Below, in pieces: positions 40,970 to 50,709 of a DNA stretch of 64,000 bases (position 1 is its first letter; the number at the start of each line of letters is the position of its first letter). The DNA is from Claveliimonas bilis. GTDB taxonomy: Bacteria > Bacillota > Clostridia > Lachnospirales > Lachnospiraceae. Position numbers and translations under genes: made by a program. The DNA is taken from assembly GCF_030296775.1 (NCBI RefSeq), contig NZ_AP027742.1:186001-250000 (forward strand). The letters run 5' to 3'. Below the pieces are notes generated by a model. The model was not told the origin of the DNA. It did not search any database and saw only the letters and a program-made list of their open reading frames with translations.

Positions 40970-43252
40970 ATGATAAAGCTTTACGATAACGGCGTATATC
41001 TGATAAACGGCACAAAAATCGTTGAAGATATAGAAGAAGTGCGCCACGAAACCGGAAGCAGTGTGACCAGAGAAGAAGCAGCTTCCCAGACAATGGCCTA
41101 CAATATTTTGAAGGAGCACAATGTGTCCGGAAATATGGAACGCCTTCAGATTAAATTTGATAAGCTGACTTCCCATGACATTACGTTTGTAGGAATTATC
41201 CAGACAGCGAGAGCATCAGGCCTGGAGAAATTTCCGGTTCCTTATGTCCTGACAAACTGCCACAATTCCCTCTGTGCAGTAGGCGGAACCATCAATGAAG
41301 ATGACCATATGTTTGGACTGACCTGTGCAAAGAAGTACGGTGGTGTTTACGTACCGCCTCATCAGGCAGTCATTCATCAGTTTGCAAGAGAAATGCTGGC
41401 AGGCGGCGGAAAAATGATCCTCGGTTCAGACAGCCATACCCGCTACGGAGCGCTGGGAACGATGGCTATGGGCGAAGGGGGACCTGAGCTTGTAAAACAG
41501 CTTTTAAATAAAACTTATGATATAAAAATGCCGCAGGTAGTAGGTATTTATCTGGACGGAGAGCCGATCAAAGGGGTAGGTCCTCAGGATGTGGCGCTGG
41601 CAATTATCGGCGCGACTTTCGTAAATGGTTATGTTAATAATAAGGTGATGGAATTTGTAGGTCCCGGTGTGGAAAAATTAAGCACAGACTTCCGTATCGG
41701 AATCGATGTTATGACGACAGAGACAACCTGCCTGTCTTCCATCTGGAAGACAGATGAGACGATCCGCGAATTTTATGAGATCCACGAAAGACCGGAGGAT
41801 TATAAGGAACTGAATCCGGGCAGTGTGGCATATTATGACGGTATGGTCTATGTAAACTTAAGCGAGATCCGTCCGATGATCGCGATGCCGTTCCATCCTT
41901 CCAATGTATATACGATCGACGAGGTCAATGCAAATCTGGCGGATGTCCTTCATGATGTAGAGAAGAAGGCGCTTGTCAGCCTGGACGGCGCAGTGGATTA
42001 CTCCCTGCAGAGTAAGATCGTTGACGGAAAACTGTATGTGGATCAGGGAATTATTGCAGGATGTGCAGGCGGCGGATTTGAAAATATCTGTGCAGCTGCC
42101 GACATTATCAAAGGACATTATATCGGAGCAGATGAATTTACTTTCAGCGTATATCCGGCAAGTACGCCAATTTATATGGAACTGGTGAAAAACGGAGCGG
42201 TTGCAGATCTGATGGAGGCAGGAACAATTGTCAAGACAGCCTTCTGCGGCCCATGCTTCGGAGCGGGAGACACTCCGGCAAATAACGCATTTTCTATCCG
42301 TCACTCCACAAGGAACTTCCCTAACAGAGAAGGCTCCAAGCTGCAGAGCGGACAGATCGCTTCCGTTGCCTTAATGGATGCAAGATCGATCGCAGCTACA
42401 GCAGCAAACAAAGGGTTCCTGACTCCGGCAACAGCGATGGATGTAGAATACAAAGGGCAGAAATATCACTTTGACAGCAAGATCTATGCAAATCGTGTAT
42501 TTGACAGTCACGGCGTGGCAGATCCGTCAGTAGAGATCAAATTCGGACCGAATATTAAGGATTGGCCGGAGATGTCAGCTCTGCCGGAGAATCTGATCCT
42601 GAAAGTTGTATCAGAGATCCACGATCCGGTAACCACAACAGACGAGCTGATTCCTTCCGGAGAGACATCTTCTTATCGTTCTAACCCGCTGGGGCTTGCA
42701 GAGTTTGCGCTTTCCAGGAAAGATCCTGCATATGTGGGCAGAGCAAAAGAGGTGCAGAAAGCTCAGAAAGCCATCGAAGAGGGGACCTGCCCGCTGGATG
42801 CACTGGAAGAGTTAAAGCCGGTCATGGCGAAAATCCAGGAGACGTATCCGGAGGTCGGAAAAGGCAATATCGGTGTGGGAAGTACGATTTTTGCAGTAAA
42901 GCCAGGAGATGGCTCCGCCAGAGAGCAGGCGGCCTCCTGTCAGAAAGTGCTTGGCGGATGGGCCAATATCGCAAACGAATATGCTACAAAGAGATACCGC
43001 TCAAATCTGATTAACTGGGGAATGCTTCCATTCCTTACAAAAGAAGATCATGAGCACCTAAGTTTTAAAAACGGGGATTATATTTTTGTCCCTGACATTC
43101 GCAAGGCAGTAGAAGAGAAATCGAATGTCATTACAACTTACATTGTAAAAGAGGATGGACTGAAAGAGCTGGATCTGGAACTGGGAGATCTGACAGATGC
43201 AGAAAGAGAGATCATTCTTAAGGGATGTCTGATCAATTATTATAAAGGATAA
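40970..43252 (+). CDS. Aconitase-family hydratase (YbhJ-like)
   Basis: The 760-residue protein resembles aconitase-type hydratases of the YbhJ group. The iron-sulfur cysteines are suggested by CAGGGFENIC and CGPCFGAGDTPANNAF, and the aconitase swivel-domain loops by ILGSDSHTRYGALGTMAMGEGG. The ATG at 40970 has AGGAGG upstream; the 33-residue extension overlapping the regulator is unlikely. The substrate is unknown, but a CdaR-type regulator upstream points to a hydroxy-acid or sugar-acid pathway. Confidence 0.85.
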   Translation: MIKLYDNGVYLINGTKIVEDIEEVRHETGSSVTREEAASQTMAYNILKEHNVSGNMERLQIKFDKLTSHDITFVGIIQTARASGLEKFPVPYVLTNCHNSLCAVGGTINEDDHMFGLTCAKKYGGVYVPPHQAVIHQFAREMLAGGGKMILGSDSHTRYGALGTMAMGEGGPELVKQLLNKTYDIKMPQVVGIYLDGEPIKGVGPQDVALAIIGATFVNGYVNNKVMEFVGPGVEKLSTDFRIGIDVMTTETTCLSSIWKTDETIREFYEIHERPEDYKELNPGSVAYYDGMVYVNLSEIRPMIAMPFHPSNVYTIDEVNANLADVLHDVEKKALVSLDGAVDYSLQSKIVDGKLYVDQGIIAGCAGGGFENICAAADIIKGHYIGADEFTFSVYPASTPIYMELVKNGAVADLMEAGTIVKTAFCGPCFGAGDTPANNAFSIRHSTRNFPNREGSKLQSGQIASVALMDARSIAATAANKGFLTPATAMDVEYKGQKYHFDSKIYANRVFDSHGVADPSVEIKFGPNIKDWPEMSALPENLILKVVSEIHDPVTTTDELIPSGETSSYRSNPLGLAEFALSRKDPAYVGRAKEVQKAQKAIEEGTCPLDALEELKPVMAKIQETYPEVGKGNIGVGSTIFAVKPGDGSAREQAASCQKVLGGWANIANEYATKRYRSNLINWGMLPFLTKEDHEHLSFKNGDYIFVPDIRKAVEEKSNVITTYIVKEDGLKELDLELGDLTDAEREIILKGCLINYYKG

Positions 43253-43630
43253 TGTTTTAGGTAATGTAGTGTAAATATTGAGGCAGATGGTACTTGAAAA
43301 GAGTACAGGCTCCTGTGTTACAGTTGATTTATTATTTTGAGAGTCTTGTCTGCAAAGCGGGATACTTCATATTATGTATGGAGCATCCCGTTTTTTGTTT
43401 CCCGCGTTTAAATATCATCTTATCATTCGGCGTGCAGTCAAGAATTACACACAGTTTTTCAAGTGTCAGTAAGGAAGTACATGAGTTTAATTTTTTATAT
43501 ACCATGTATAGTTTTTGTTACAGGTTTTTCTCCTGGAGGACTTAAAATAGTACATGATGATATGATAAAATAGAATCAGTGTACCGGTCAGCAGGAGGTT
43601 GGCCGGGCGCTCCTGGAAGAAGAGGTTTTT
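43253..43630. other. Gene-free gap between hydratase and yesN-like gene
   Basis: It holds the terminator at 43356–43397 and a hairpin CAGGAG/CTCCTG just before the regulator. No convincing gene was seen, and the frame at 43294–43545 has no ribosome site. The promoter of the regulator must lie here but lacks a consensus form. Confidence 0.5.
43356..43397 (+). terminator. Terminator after the hydratase
   Basis: CGGGAT (43358–43363) pairs with ATCCCG (43385–43390), an inner CTTCAT/ATGGAG helix extends it, and six Ts follow. Confidence 0.85.
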
Positions 43631-45232
43631 ATGAAATTATTGAAACTTGTGATCGTGGACGATGAACCCATCCTGCTGCAGGGACTGCTTGACACCTATG
43701 ACTGGGCGGATATGGGCTTTAAGGTAGTGGGCTCGGCCCAGAGCGGCGAACAGGCCATAGAAGTGATCAAAGAGACAAAACCCCATGCGGTGCTGACGGA
43801 CATCCGGATGAAGCAGATCACGGGGCTTATGGTGATGGAGGAGATCCAGAAAACGGACATGGACTGCATGTTTATCGTCCTCAGTGCCTACCGGGATTTC
43901 GACTATGCCCAGCAGGCCTGTGATCTGGGGGCTTTTGCTTATCTGCTGAAGCCTATTGAGGACGAAAAGCTTAGGGAGACCATGGAGGCAGCCTACCGGA
44001 CCTGCATGGAGCAGATGGAGCAGGAGGCCAGGTATGAGAGCTGGGAGAAGCTTCTGGTAAAGGATGGGACCAGCTTTCAGCAGGTGGTTGTACAGAATTA
44101 TGTCCGGGACAGGCTCCCGGAGGAAAAAGTGGAAGAAGTTTTCCGGACGCTGGGGGATATGCCTGGAAATGAGGAGCGCTTTATCACTGTGTATGCGGAT
44201 ATAGATGTGGCCTACAAGATCACGGATTACCTGGATTATGAAGCGGCCAGATTCTCACTTCTTAAAAGGCTGGAAGAAGAGTTGGAGAGCCGCTATTTCT
44301 GCTGGCGGGCTGACGGGGAGGAGACGGGCAGCGCATTTATCGTCCGCACCACGGACAAAGAGGCGGTGGGAAAGCTGAAGCACTTCCTGGAATACATCAA
44401 AAAGGAGGAGCAAAGCAGGGTCATAGCCGCCATATCCAAGCCCTACAAAGGAATTGCCGGGATCAAAAGAAGTTATGTGGAAGCACGGAAGCTGTTCGAG
44501 ATTGCCAGTGTGTCCGGAGCGGGTGCTTTTACTTCCCCGGAGGGGGTGGAGCTGCCGGACCAGGCGGCAACGGCCGGAGAAAGCGGGGACAGGGACAACC
44601 TCATCGTGAACGCTGTGCGCAGGAACAGTGAGAAAGAGCTGAAGGAGGCCTTTGTCCAGTTTGTCTACGGGCTGCCCCATGAGGAGGAACAGCAGCGGCA
44701 GCATCTCCACCGGATGATGCTGAAAGTGGAACTTATGCTCCAGGCATCTTACGGGCTGACGGAAGATATCCGGGAAAAGTTCCGAGGCTATTATGATAAT
44801 CTGAGGAGCATCAGCGCGGCTAAGATGGTTGATGTCTGTTATCGGATCCTGTGCGCGGCCATTGAAGTGAGAAAAAGCGACGCAAAACAGGATGAGACAA
44901 GATATTTCAAAGAGTACATGTCAGAGGCAGTGGCCTACATAGAGGAGCATCTCAGGGACGAGGAACTGTCTATTGTATCTGTAGCTTCCCATATTTATCT
45001 GAACCCGGTCTATTTTGGGAGGGTGTTTAAAAATACGTTCCATATGACGTTTAAGCAGTATCTTCTCCAGCAGAGGATGGAGAAGGCCAAAAAGCTGCTG
45101 GAGGAAGGAAAAGGCAGTATCGGAGATATCTGTGAGGCGGTGGGAATCCACAACCCGTCCTATTTTTCCCATGTGTTCAAGCAGTACACGGGAAAGCTCC
45201 CAAGCGAATACAAGAAAGAGTATGAGGGATAG
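43631..45232 (+). CDS. YesN-type AraC response regulator
   Basis: The 533-residue protein has an N-terminal receiver (VDDEP, phospho-acceptor D57 in LTDIRM), a middle linker domain, and a C-terminal AraC/XylS DNA-binding pair (SIVSVASHIYLNPVYFGRVFKN and GSIGDICEAVGIHNPSYFSHVFKQ). These regulators activate carbohydrate transport genes. It is followed by its YesM-type kinase 12 bases later. Confidence 0.92.
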   Translation: MKLLKLVIVDDEPILLQGLLDTYDWADMGFKVVGSAQSGEQAIEVIKETKPHAVLTDIRMKQITGLMVMEEIQKTDMDCMFIVLSAYRDFDYAQQACDLGAFAYLLKPIEDEKLRETMEAAYRTCMEQMEQEARYESWEKLLVKDGTSFQQVVVQNYVRDRLPEEKVEEVFRTLGDMPGNEERFITVYADIDVAYKITDYLDYEAARFSLLKRLEEELESRYFCWRADGEETGSAFIVRTTDKEAVGKLKHFLEYIKKEEQSRVIAAISKPYKGIAGIKRSYVEARKLFEIASVSGAGAFTSPEGVELPDQAATAGESGDRDNLIVNAVRRNSEKELKEAFVQFVYGLPHEEEQQRQHLHRMMLKVELMLQASYGLTEDIREKFRGYYDNLRSISAAKMVDVCYRILCAAIEVRKSDAKQDETRYFKEYMSEAVAYIEEHLRDEELSIVSVASHIYLNPVYFGRVFKNTFHMTFKQYLLQQRMEKAKKLLEEGKGSIGDICEAVGIHNPSYFSHVFKQYTGKLPSEYKKEYEG

Positions 45233-45244
45233 ACAGAAATCAAT

Positions 45245-47047
45245 ATGAAAAGAAACGAGAAGGTATCTGGTATACAGAAAAAATATCTGAAGTATACAGC
45301 GGCGCTCCTGGGGCTTGCGCTTCTTCTCTCCAGCCTGGGGGCCGGCCTGTATATAAAGAACAGGCTGACCCGGGCGGTGATCGCAAAATACGAGTTCATG
45401 ACGGAGAGAATGGGCATCAGCCTGGAAAATCTGTTCCGTCAGAGCGATGAGGCGACGGCAGAGTGCGTCCTTTATGACGATGTGCAGCAGAGCCTGCGCA
45501 GTAAGGGGCTGGAGGAAGTCAGCCGCATTGGTCTGAGTAAGTATTTCGCCTATGTGGGGCTGGAGCACATCGCGGATTACTGCTATGTGGATAATAAAGG
45601 GAACGTATACAGTAAATCCTATTCAGATGTAACCTTTGAGGATGTGACGGACAGCGGTTTCCAGGACTATCTGGGAGAGGACTACGCCCGGACGAAATGG
45701 TTCTGGGCGAAGGATACGCTTTTTGGAACAGAGCAGGAGGCGCTTTTTATCGGAAGGTATGTCCGGAGCATGGAGTACGCCCACGAGCCCGGGATGTTGT
45801 TCTTCAAGATGGATGATGCGTTTCTGGAGGGGATCACAGGGACAAGTGGAGAGCTGACAAGCGAGGCGGCGGTTGGAATTATCGACACCAAAGGACAGCT
45901 CTGTTTTTCCTCGGTCCCGGAGGAATTCAGCCTGGGTAAGAAGCGCCAGGCAGATATTTCGGAGCGTATCGCCGGGAGCGGATCTGCCGGTATGATCCTG
46001 GAGGGGGAGCACATTCCTGGGGGCGTTCTGTCGGCGTACCGGGATGAGGCCAGCGGGCTGGCGGTCTTTTCCTTTGTGCCGGACAAAGTTTTGAACCAGG
46101 GGATCTTCCCTGTTTTCCTGGTGCTGGCCGGGATCTACCTTGTAGTGCTGGCTGCGGCTGCGGTGCTGAGTATTTATTTCTCCAGAAGATTTACAAAGCC
46201 CATCCAGGAGATCCGGACGGCCATGGCGGAATTTGACGGCAGCAATTTTGATCGGACCATAGAGCTTCACACAAACACAGAGCTGGACGAGATCGGTCAC
46301 TCCTACAATGAACTGCTCGGGAATATCCAGAGGCTGCTGGAGGAGATCAAGGAGCAGGAGAGAGAGCTGCGCACATCGGAGCTGAACATGCTGATCAGCC
46401 AGATCAATCCCCATTTTCTGTACAATACACTGGATACGATCTATATGCTGGCACGGATCAACAAGGAAGAGACAACTATGCGGATGATCCAGGCCCTGTC
46501 CAGATATCTGCGGCTGTCGCTGAGCAAAGGAAACGATATAGTGACTGTGGAAGATGAGCTGGAGAATGTGAAGAGCTACTTGGAGATCCAGCAGATACGA
46601 AATAGAGATCTTTTCTCATATAAAGTGGAATGCCAGGTGGATGCCGCCCATACAACCGTTCTGAAGTTGGTTCTGCAGCCTCTTGTGGAAAATGCAGTAA
46701 AATATGGATTCCAGGATATTTTTGAGGGAGGACAGATCCGGATCACTGTGTGGAAGGAAGAAGGAGAGCTGTACCTGGAGGTGTATAATAATGGCACCCC
46801 CATGGAGGCGGACATGGTGCAGAAGATCAACGGGATGAACAAGCTGCCGCTGGGAGAGATGAAAAACAGCTTTCCGGATAAGAGGCATGGCTACGGCGTG
46901 GTAAATATTTTGACCCGGCTTCGGCTGAAGTACGGGGACGGGGCGGCTTTTTACTGCAAAGCGCAAGCTGATGGAACAACGTGTACAATTAAAATTCCTC
47001 AAGGAGACGGGCAGGAGGCATATGAGCAGGAACAGATACAGATTTAA
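45245..47047 (+). CDS. YesM-type sensor histidine kinase
   Basis: A 600-residue membrane kinase: helix near 15–40, an exported sensor domain (about 45–285), second helix (about 290–315), HAMP (about 315–370), His-kinase domain with QINPHFLYNTLDTIYML, and HATPase. It should sense a glycan or sugar outside the cell, perhaps through the binding protein encoded next. It overlaps that gene by 26 bases. Confidence 0.9.
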   Translation: MKRNEKVSGIQKKYLKYTAALLGLALLLSSLGAGLYIKNRLTRAVIAKYEFMTERMGISLENLFRQSDEATAECVLYDDVQQSLRSKGLEEVSRIGLSKYFAYVGLEHIADYCYVDNKGNVYSKSYSDVTFEDVTDSGFQDYLGEDYARTKWFWAKDTLFGTEQEALFIGRYVRSMEYAHEPGMLFFKMDDAFLEGITGTSGELTSEAAVGIIDTKGQLCFSSVPEEFSLGKKRQADISERIAGSGSAGMILEGEHIPGGVLSAYRDEASGLAVFSFVPDKVLNQGIFPVFLVLAGIYLVVLAAAAVLSIYFSRRFTKPIQEIRTAMAEFDGSNFDRTIELHTNTELDEIGHSYNELLGNIQRLLEEIKEQERELRTSELNMLISQINPHFLYNTLDTIYMLARINKEETTMRMIQALSRYLRLSLSKGNDIVTVEDELENVKSYLEIQQIRNRDLFSYKVECQVDAAHTTVLKLVLQPLVENAVKYGFQDIFEGGQIRITVWKEEGELYLEVYNNGTPMEADMVQKINGMNKLPLGEMKNSFPDKRHGYGVVNILTRLRLKYGDGAAFYCKAQADGTTCTIKIPQGDGQEAYEQEQIQI

Positions 47048-48320
47048 AGGAAGATTCATACAGGCGGCAGCGGTTTCCCTGCTTTTCTCCGTAGCAGCCG
47101 CAGGCTGCGCGGGAAGGCAGGCAGAGGAAAAAGCAGGCGGGGAGGAGGTGTCCATCCCGGTCATCCTGATCGTGGACTCCTCTACAGGAAATAAAAATGA
47201 GGAGGATGTGATCCAGGCATTCAATGAATTGTATGATGGAAAGTGGCAGGCGGATGTGGAGTGGGTCATGGAGACGGAGGAAGAGTACCGGCAGAACCTG
47301 AAACGGCAGAATGTGACGGATACCCTCCCGGCAGTTATTACGGATCTTCGGATGCTTCCCGCTTTCTATTATACGATGATCCAGGATGGCAGGATCGAGG
47401 AACTGTCCGGATATATCAAGGAAGATGAAGAGTGGATGGAGATGATCGAGCCGTCGGTGCTGGAGTCCTGCAGCGAGGAGGACGGCAGTATTTATCTGGG
47501 CCCTGTCAGTACGGCGGCATTTTCCTGTTCCGGGATTTTCTGGAATGAGGAGCTGTTTGCCCAGGCAGGCATTGAAGAATTTCCTGACACATGGGAGGAA
47601 TTTTGGCAGTGCTGTGAGAAGCTGGAGAGCTGCGGTATCACTCCGCTGGCCCTTCATACGGAAGGGACAGCCTGGGCGCCCATGCTTTTTGCCACGGCGG
47701 AGACAGCCTCCACGGAGGAAGGGCTGCAATTCATGCAGCAGTTCTACCCGGACACCTACCAGGGTGAAAGCGGGCTGCGTATTGCCCGGACACTGGAGCG
47801 GCTGTTTCAGTACACCACAGATGATGCGCTGTATGTTGATTTTGATGTGTCCTATGAAAATTTTTTCTCCGGGAAGGCAGCTATGATTCCCAACGGATAC
47901 TGGATGATGGATCAGATTCCGGAAGAGTGGCAGGACAAAGTAAGATTCTCGGCATTTCCGGAAAACAGGCTGATCTCATCTCCGGAGACGTTTGGCTGGG
48001 CCATTGTGTCCAGCTACAGCCAGGAAGTCAAAGAGGGAGCGGCGGCTCTTCTGAAGCTGCGCACGCAGATGAACATGGAGCAAAGGGAGGAACTGTTTGA
48101 GAAGAACCCGGATTCCCTGACCCAGGCGGAGAGGGACTATATAGAGACTTACAAAAGCGGTCCGGTCCTTGTCCCTAACTACCAGGTGAAATGGAACTCC
48201 ATCCTGCAGGAGGAGACGCTGGGAACCATCCTCCCTGATCTGGCCCAGGGCAAGATCAGCCCGGAGGAATTTACAAGAAAAGAAGATGAGAGCATCCAGG
48301 AATTTCTGGAGGAGCAGTGA
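47022..48320 (+). CDS. Sugar-binding lipoprotein in the sensor operon
   Basis: The 432-residue protein has a lipoprotein signal ending in AAAGCAG, with the modified Cys near residue 26, and a family 1-type extracellular binding fold. GCAGGAGGC precedes the ATG at 47022. Placed in one operon with the kinase and regulator and separate from the permeases, it may present ligand to the YesM-type kinase rather than feed transport (inference). A strong terminator closes the unit. Confidence 0.85.
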   Translation: MSRNRYRFKGRFIQAAAVSLLFSVAAAGCAGRQAEEKAGGEEVSIPVILIVDSSTGNKNEEDVIQAFNELYDGKWQADVEWVMETEEEYRQNLKRQNVTDTLPAVITDLRMLPAFYYTMIQDGRIEELSGYIKEDEEWMEMIEPSVLESCSEEDGSIYLGPVSTAAFSCSGIFWNEELFAQAGIEEFPDTWEEFWQCCEKLESCGITPLALHTEGTAWAPMLFATAETASTEEGLQFMQQFYPDTYQGESGLRIARTLERLFQYTTDDALYVDFDVSYENFFSGKAAMIPNGYWMMDQIPEEWQDKVRFSAFPENRLISSPETFGWAIVSSYSQEVKEGAAALLKLRTQMNMEQREELFEKNPDSLTQAERDYIETYKSGPVLVPNYQVKWNSILQEETLGTILPDLAQGKISPEEFTRKEDESIQEFLEEQ

Positions 48321-48364
48321 TACTTCAGCGCCGGAGAACATACCGGCTCTGAAGTATTTTTTTT
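48321..48364 (+). terminator. Terminator after the sensor operon
   Basis: TACTTCAG/CTGAAGTA with an inner GCCGG/CCGGC step and eight Ts. Confidence 0.92.
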
Positions 48365-48411
48365 GGCATTCCTGGTTTTCTATTTGATAACGGGGAGGAG
48401 AAAAGGGCGGT

Positions 48412-48417
48412 TATAAT
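48412..48417 (+). promoter_or_regulatory. Likely -10 of the sugar-importer operon
   Basis: A perfect TATAAT without a well-spaced -35; the nearest TTGATA (48384–48389) is 22 bases away. This weak form fits activation by the AraC-type regulator. Confidence 0.45.
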
Positions 48418-48465
48418 AATCCCAGAACAAAGAAAACCGAGGTTTTCAGAAAGGTGAGGAAGGAT

Positions 48466-49770
48466 ATGAAAAAGAAAAAAGTAATGTCATTATTATTAGT
48501 TGCGGCGATGACAGCAGGCCTGGCAGCAGGATGCGGAAGCTCCTCCGATTCCGGGGACAGCGGAAGCAGCGAAGCAGAAGGAAAGGTATATTATCTCAAC
48601 TTTAAACCTGAAGCGGACGATTACTGGCAGGAACTGGCGGAAGTCTACACAGAGGAGACGGGCGTGGAGGTGACAGTTCTGACAGCAGCTTCCGGAGAGT
48701 ATGAGAAAACTCTGAAATCAGAAATGGCAAAGACAGATGCGCCTACCCTGTTCCAGGTAAACGGACCGGTGGGACTGGCAAGCTGGAAAGACTACTGTTA
48801 TGATCTGTCTGATTCTGACATAGCAGGGGAGCTGACAGACGACAGCTTTGCGCTGATGGATGGCGATAAGATGGCAGGTATTGCCTACGTTATCGAGAAC
48901 TACGGCATTATCTACAACAAGGACCTTCTTGAGAAAGCAGGCTACACAGCAGAGGATATCACAGACTTTGACAGCTTTAAAAAGGTAGTGGAAGACATCA
49001 CGGCAAGAAAGGATGAACTTGGATTCTCCGCATTTACATCAGCAGGAATGGACAGTTCATCTGACTGGAGATTCAAGACACATCTGGCCAATCTTCCGAT
49101 CTACTATGAGTACAAGGATGAGGGTATTGACAATACAGATGCCATCAAGGGCACATACCTTGACAATTACCGCCAGATCTGGGATCTGTACATCAATAAT
49201 GCAACCTGCGAACCGACAGAGATTTCCACAAAGACAGCCGACGACTCCACAGCAGAATTTGTGACAGAGGAAGCAGTCTTCTACCAGAACGGTACATGGG
49301 AGTACAACAATATTGCGGATATCGGAGATGAGAACCTTGGCATTCTTCCGATCTATATCGGAGTTGAGGGTGAGGAGAACCAGGGCGTCTGCACAGGAAC
49401 AGAGAACTACTGGTGTGTAAATTCCCAGGCATCTGAAGAAGATATCCAGGCAACACTGGATTTCATGAACTGGTGCGTAACTTCCGATGAAGGTGTAGAG
49501 TCTATGTGCAAAGATATGGGATTTGTCATTCCGTTCAAGTCCAACCTTGAGTCTGAAAATACACTGGTGAATGAAGCAAACGCATATATGGAAGACGGAA
49601 AAACACCTGTGACATGGGTATTCTCAACCATGCCTTCTGAAGAGTGGAAAAACGGTGTGGGTTCTGCGCTGACAGCATATGCGGCAGATCAGACAGATGC
49701 CAACTGGGATAAAGTTGTAAGCGCGTTTGTAGACGGATGGGCTACAGAAGCAGCGGCATCGGCAGAGTAA
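48466..49770 (+). CDS. Carbohydrate ABC transporter substrate-binding lipoprotein
   Basis: A 434-residue protein with a lipoprotein signal (LLLVAAMTAGLAAGCGSSS) followed by a Ser/Gly linker and a family 1 binding domain (ENYGIIYNKDLLEKAGY; FQVNGPVGLASWKDY). GAGGAAGG precedes the ATG. It captures an oligosaccharide for the two permeases that follow; the sugar cannot be told from sequence. Confidence 0.93.
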   Translation: MKKKKVMSLLLVAAMTAGLAAGCGSSSDSGDSGSSEAEGKVYYLNFKPEADDYWQELAEVYTEETGVEVTVLTAASGEYEKTLKSEMAKTDAPTLFQVNGPVGLASWKDYCYDLSDSDIAGELTDDSFALMDGDKMAGIAYVIENYGIIYNKDLLEKAGYTAEDITDFDSFKKVVEDITARKDELGFSAFTSAGMDSSSDWRFKTHLANLPIYYEYKDEGIDNTDAIKGTYLDNYRQIWDLYINNATCEPTEISTKTADDSTAEFVTEEAVFYQNGTWEYNNIADIGDENLGILPIYIGVEGEENQGVCTGTENYWCVNSQASEEDIQATLDFMNWCVTSDEGVESMCKDMGFVIPFKSNLESENTLVNEANAYMEDGKTPVTWVFSTMPSEEWKNGVGSALTAYAADQTDANWDKVVSAFVDGWATEAAASAE

Positions 49771-49811
49771 TCTTTCCGGAAGAGCTGAAAGATATATAGA
49801 ATTGAACAGGA

Positions 49812-49847
49812 AAGCGGCGGGCAGAAAAAGTCTGAACGCCGCTTTTT
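49812..49847 (+). terminator. Attenuator between binding protein and permeases
   Basis: AAGCGGCG (49812–49819) pairs with CGCCGCTT (49837–49844), followed by Ts. It should lower permease expression relative to the binding protein, a common arrangement. Confidence 0.8.
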
Positions 49848-49866
49848 CAGAAGGAGGAGGATTTAT

Positions 49867-50709
49867 ATGGAAAAAGCGATCAAGCGGTATATGCCCATCT
49901 TTGTGCTTCCCACATTCTGCGCGTTTATCCTTGGATTTATTATTCCGTTCATAATGGGGATCTGGCTTTCGTTCTGTAAATTTACCACAGTCACAGATGC
50001 GAAATTTGTCGGATTATCCAATTACATTGAGGCATTTAAGGACACTGTATTCAGACATTCTTTCTGGTATACAGCCCTTTTCGCTGTGGTCTCTTTGGTG
50101 GTGATCAATGTGATCGCCTTTGCCCTTGCCATGGCGCTGACACAGAAAATGCGTGGAACCAATATTTTCCGCACGATCTTTTTTATGCCGAACCTGATCG
50201 GAGGCATCGTACTTGGCTATATCTGGCAGCTTATTTTTAACGGCATACTGGCTCGTTACAATACAGCGTTGGGACTGAATGAGTGGTATGGATTCTGGGG
50301 ACTGATTATTCTGGTGAGCTGGCAGCAGATTGGTTATATGATGATCATTTACATTGCAGGGCTTCAGTCCATCCCCGGAGATGTGGTGGAGGCGGCCCAG
50401 ATCGACGGCGCATCGAGGATCCAGAGACTTTTCAAAGTGACCATCCCCATGATGATGCCATCCATCACCATCTGTATGTTCCTGTCTATTACCAATGGAT
50501 TCAAGCTCTTTGACCAGAACCTGTCACTGACGGCAGGAGAACCGTCCAAGATGTCCGAGATGATGGCGCTGAATATCTTCAACACATTCTACGGACGTAC
50601 CGGATGGGAGGGCGTCGGACAGGCCAAAGCGGTGATCTTCTTCGTCATCGTTGTGGCTATCGGTATGCTCCAGCTTAGGGCTACCCGTTCAAAGGAGGTG
50701 CAGCAGTAA
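49867..50709 (+). CDS. Sugar ABC transporter permease (MalF type)
   Basis: A 280-residue protein with six membrane helices and the EAA loop EAAQIDGASRIQRLFKVTIP for docking the ATPase. GAAGGAGGAGG precedes the ATG. It pairs with the next permease. No ATPase gene accompanies them. Confidence 0.93.
   Translation: MEKAIKRYMPIFVLPTFCAFILGFIIPFIMGIWLSFCKFTTVTDAKFVGLSNYIEAFKDTVFRHSFWYTALFAVVSLVVINVIAFALAMALTQKMRGTNIFRTIFFMPNLIGGIVLGYIWQLIFNGILARYNTALGLNEWYGFWGLIILVSWQQIGYMMIIYIAGLQSIPGDVVEAAQIDGASRIQRLFKVTIPMMMPSITICMFLSITNGFKLFDQNLSLTAGEPSKMSEMMALNIFNTFYGRTGWEGVGQAKAVIFFVIVVAIGMLQLRATRSKEVQQ

Noticed and set aside
43294-43545. 83-codon open frame after the hydratase
   Set aside because: It runs through a rho-independent terminator and has no ribosome site.
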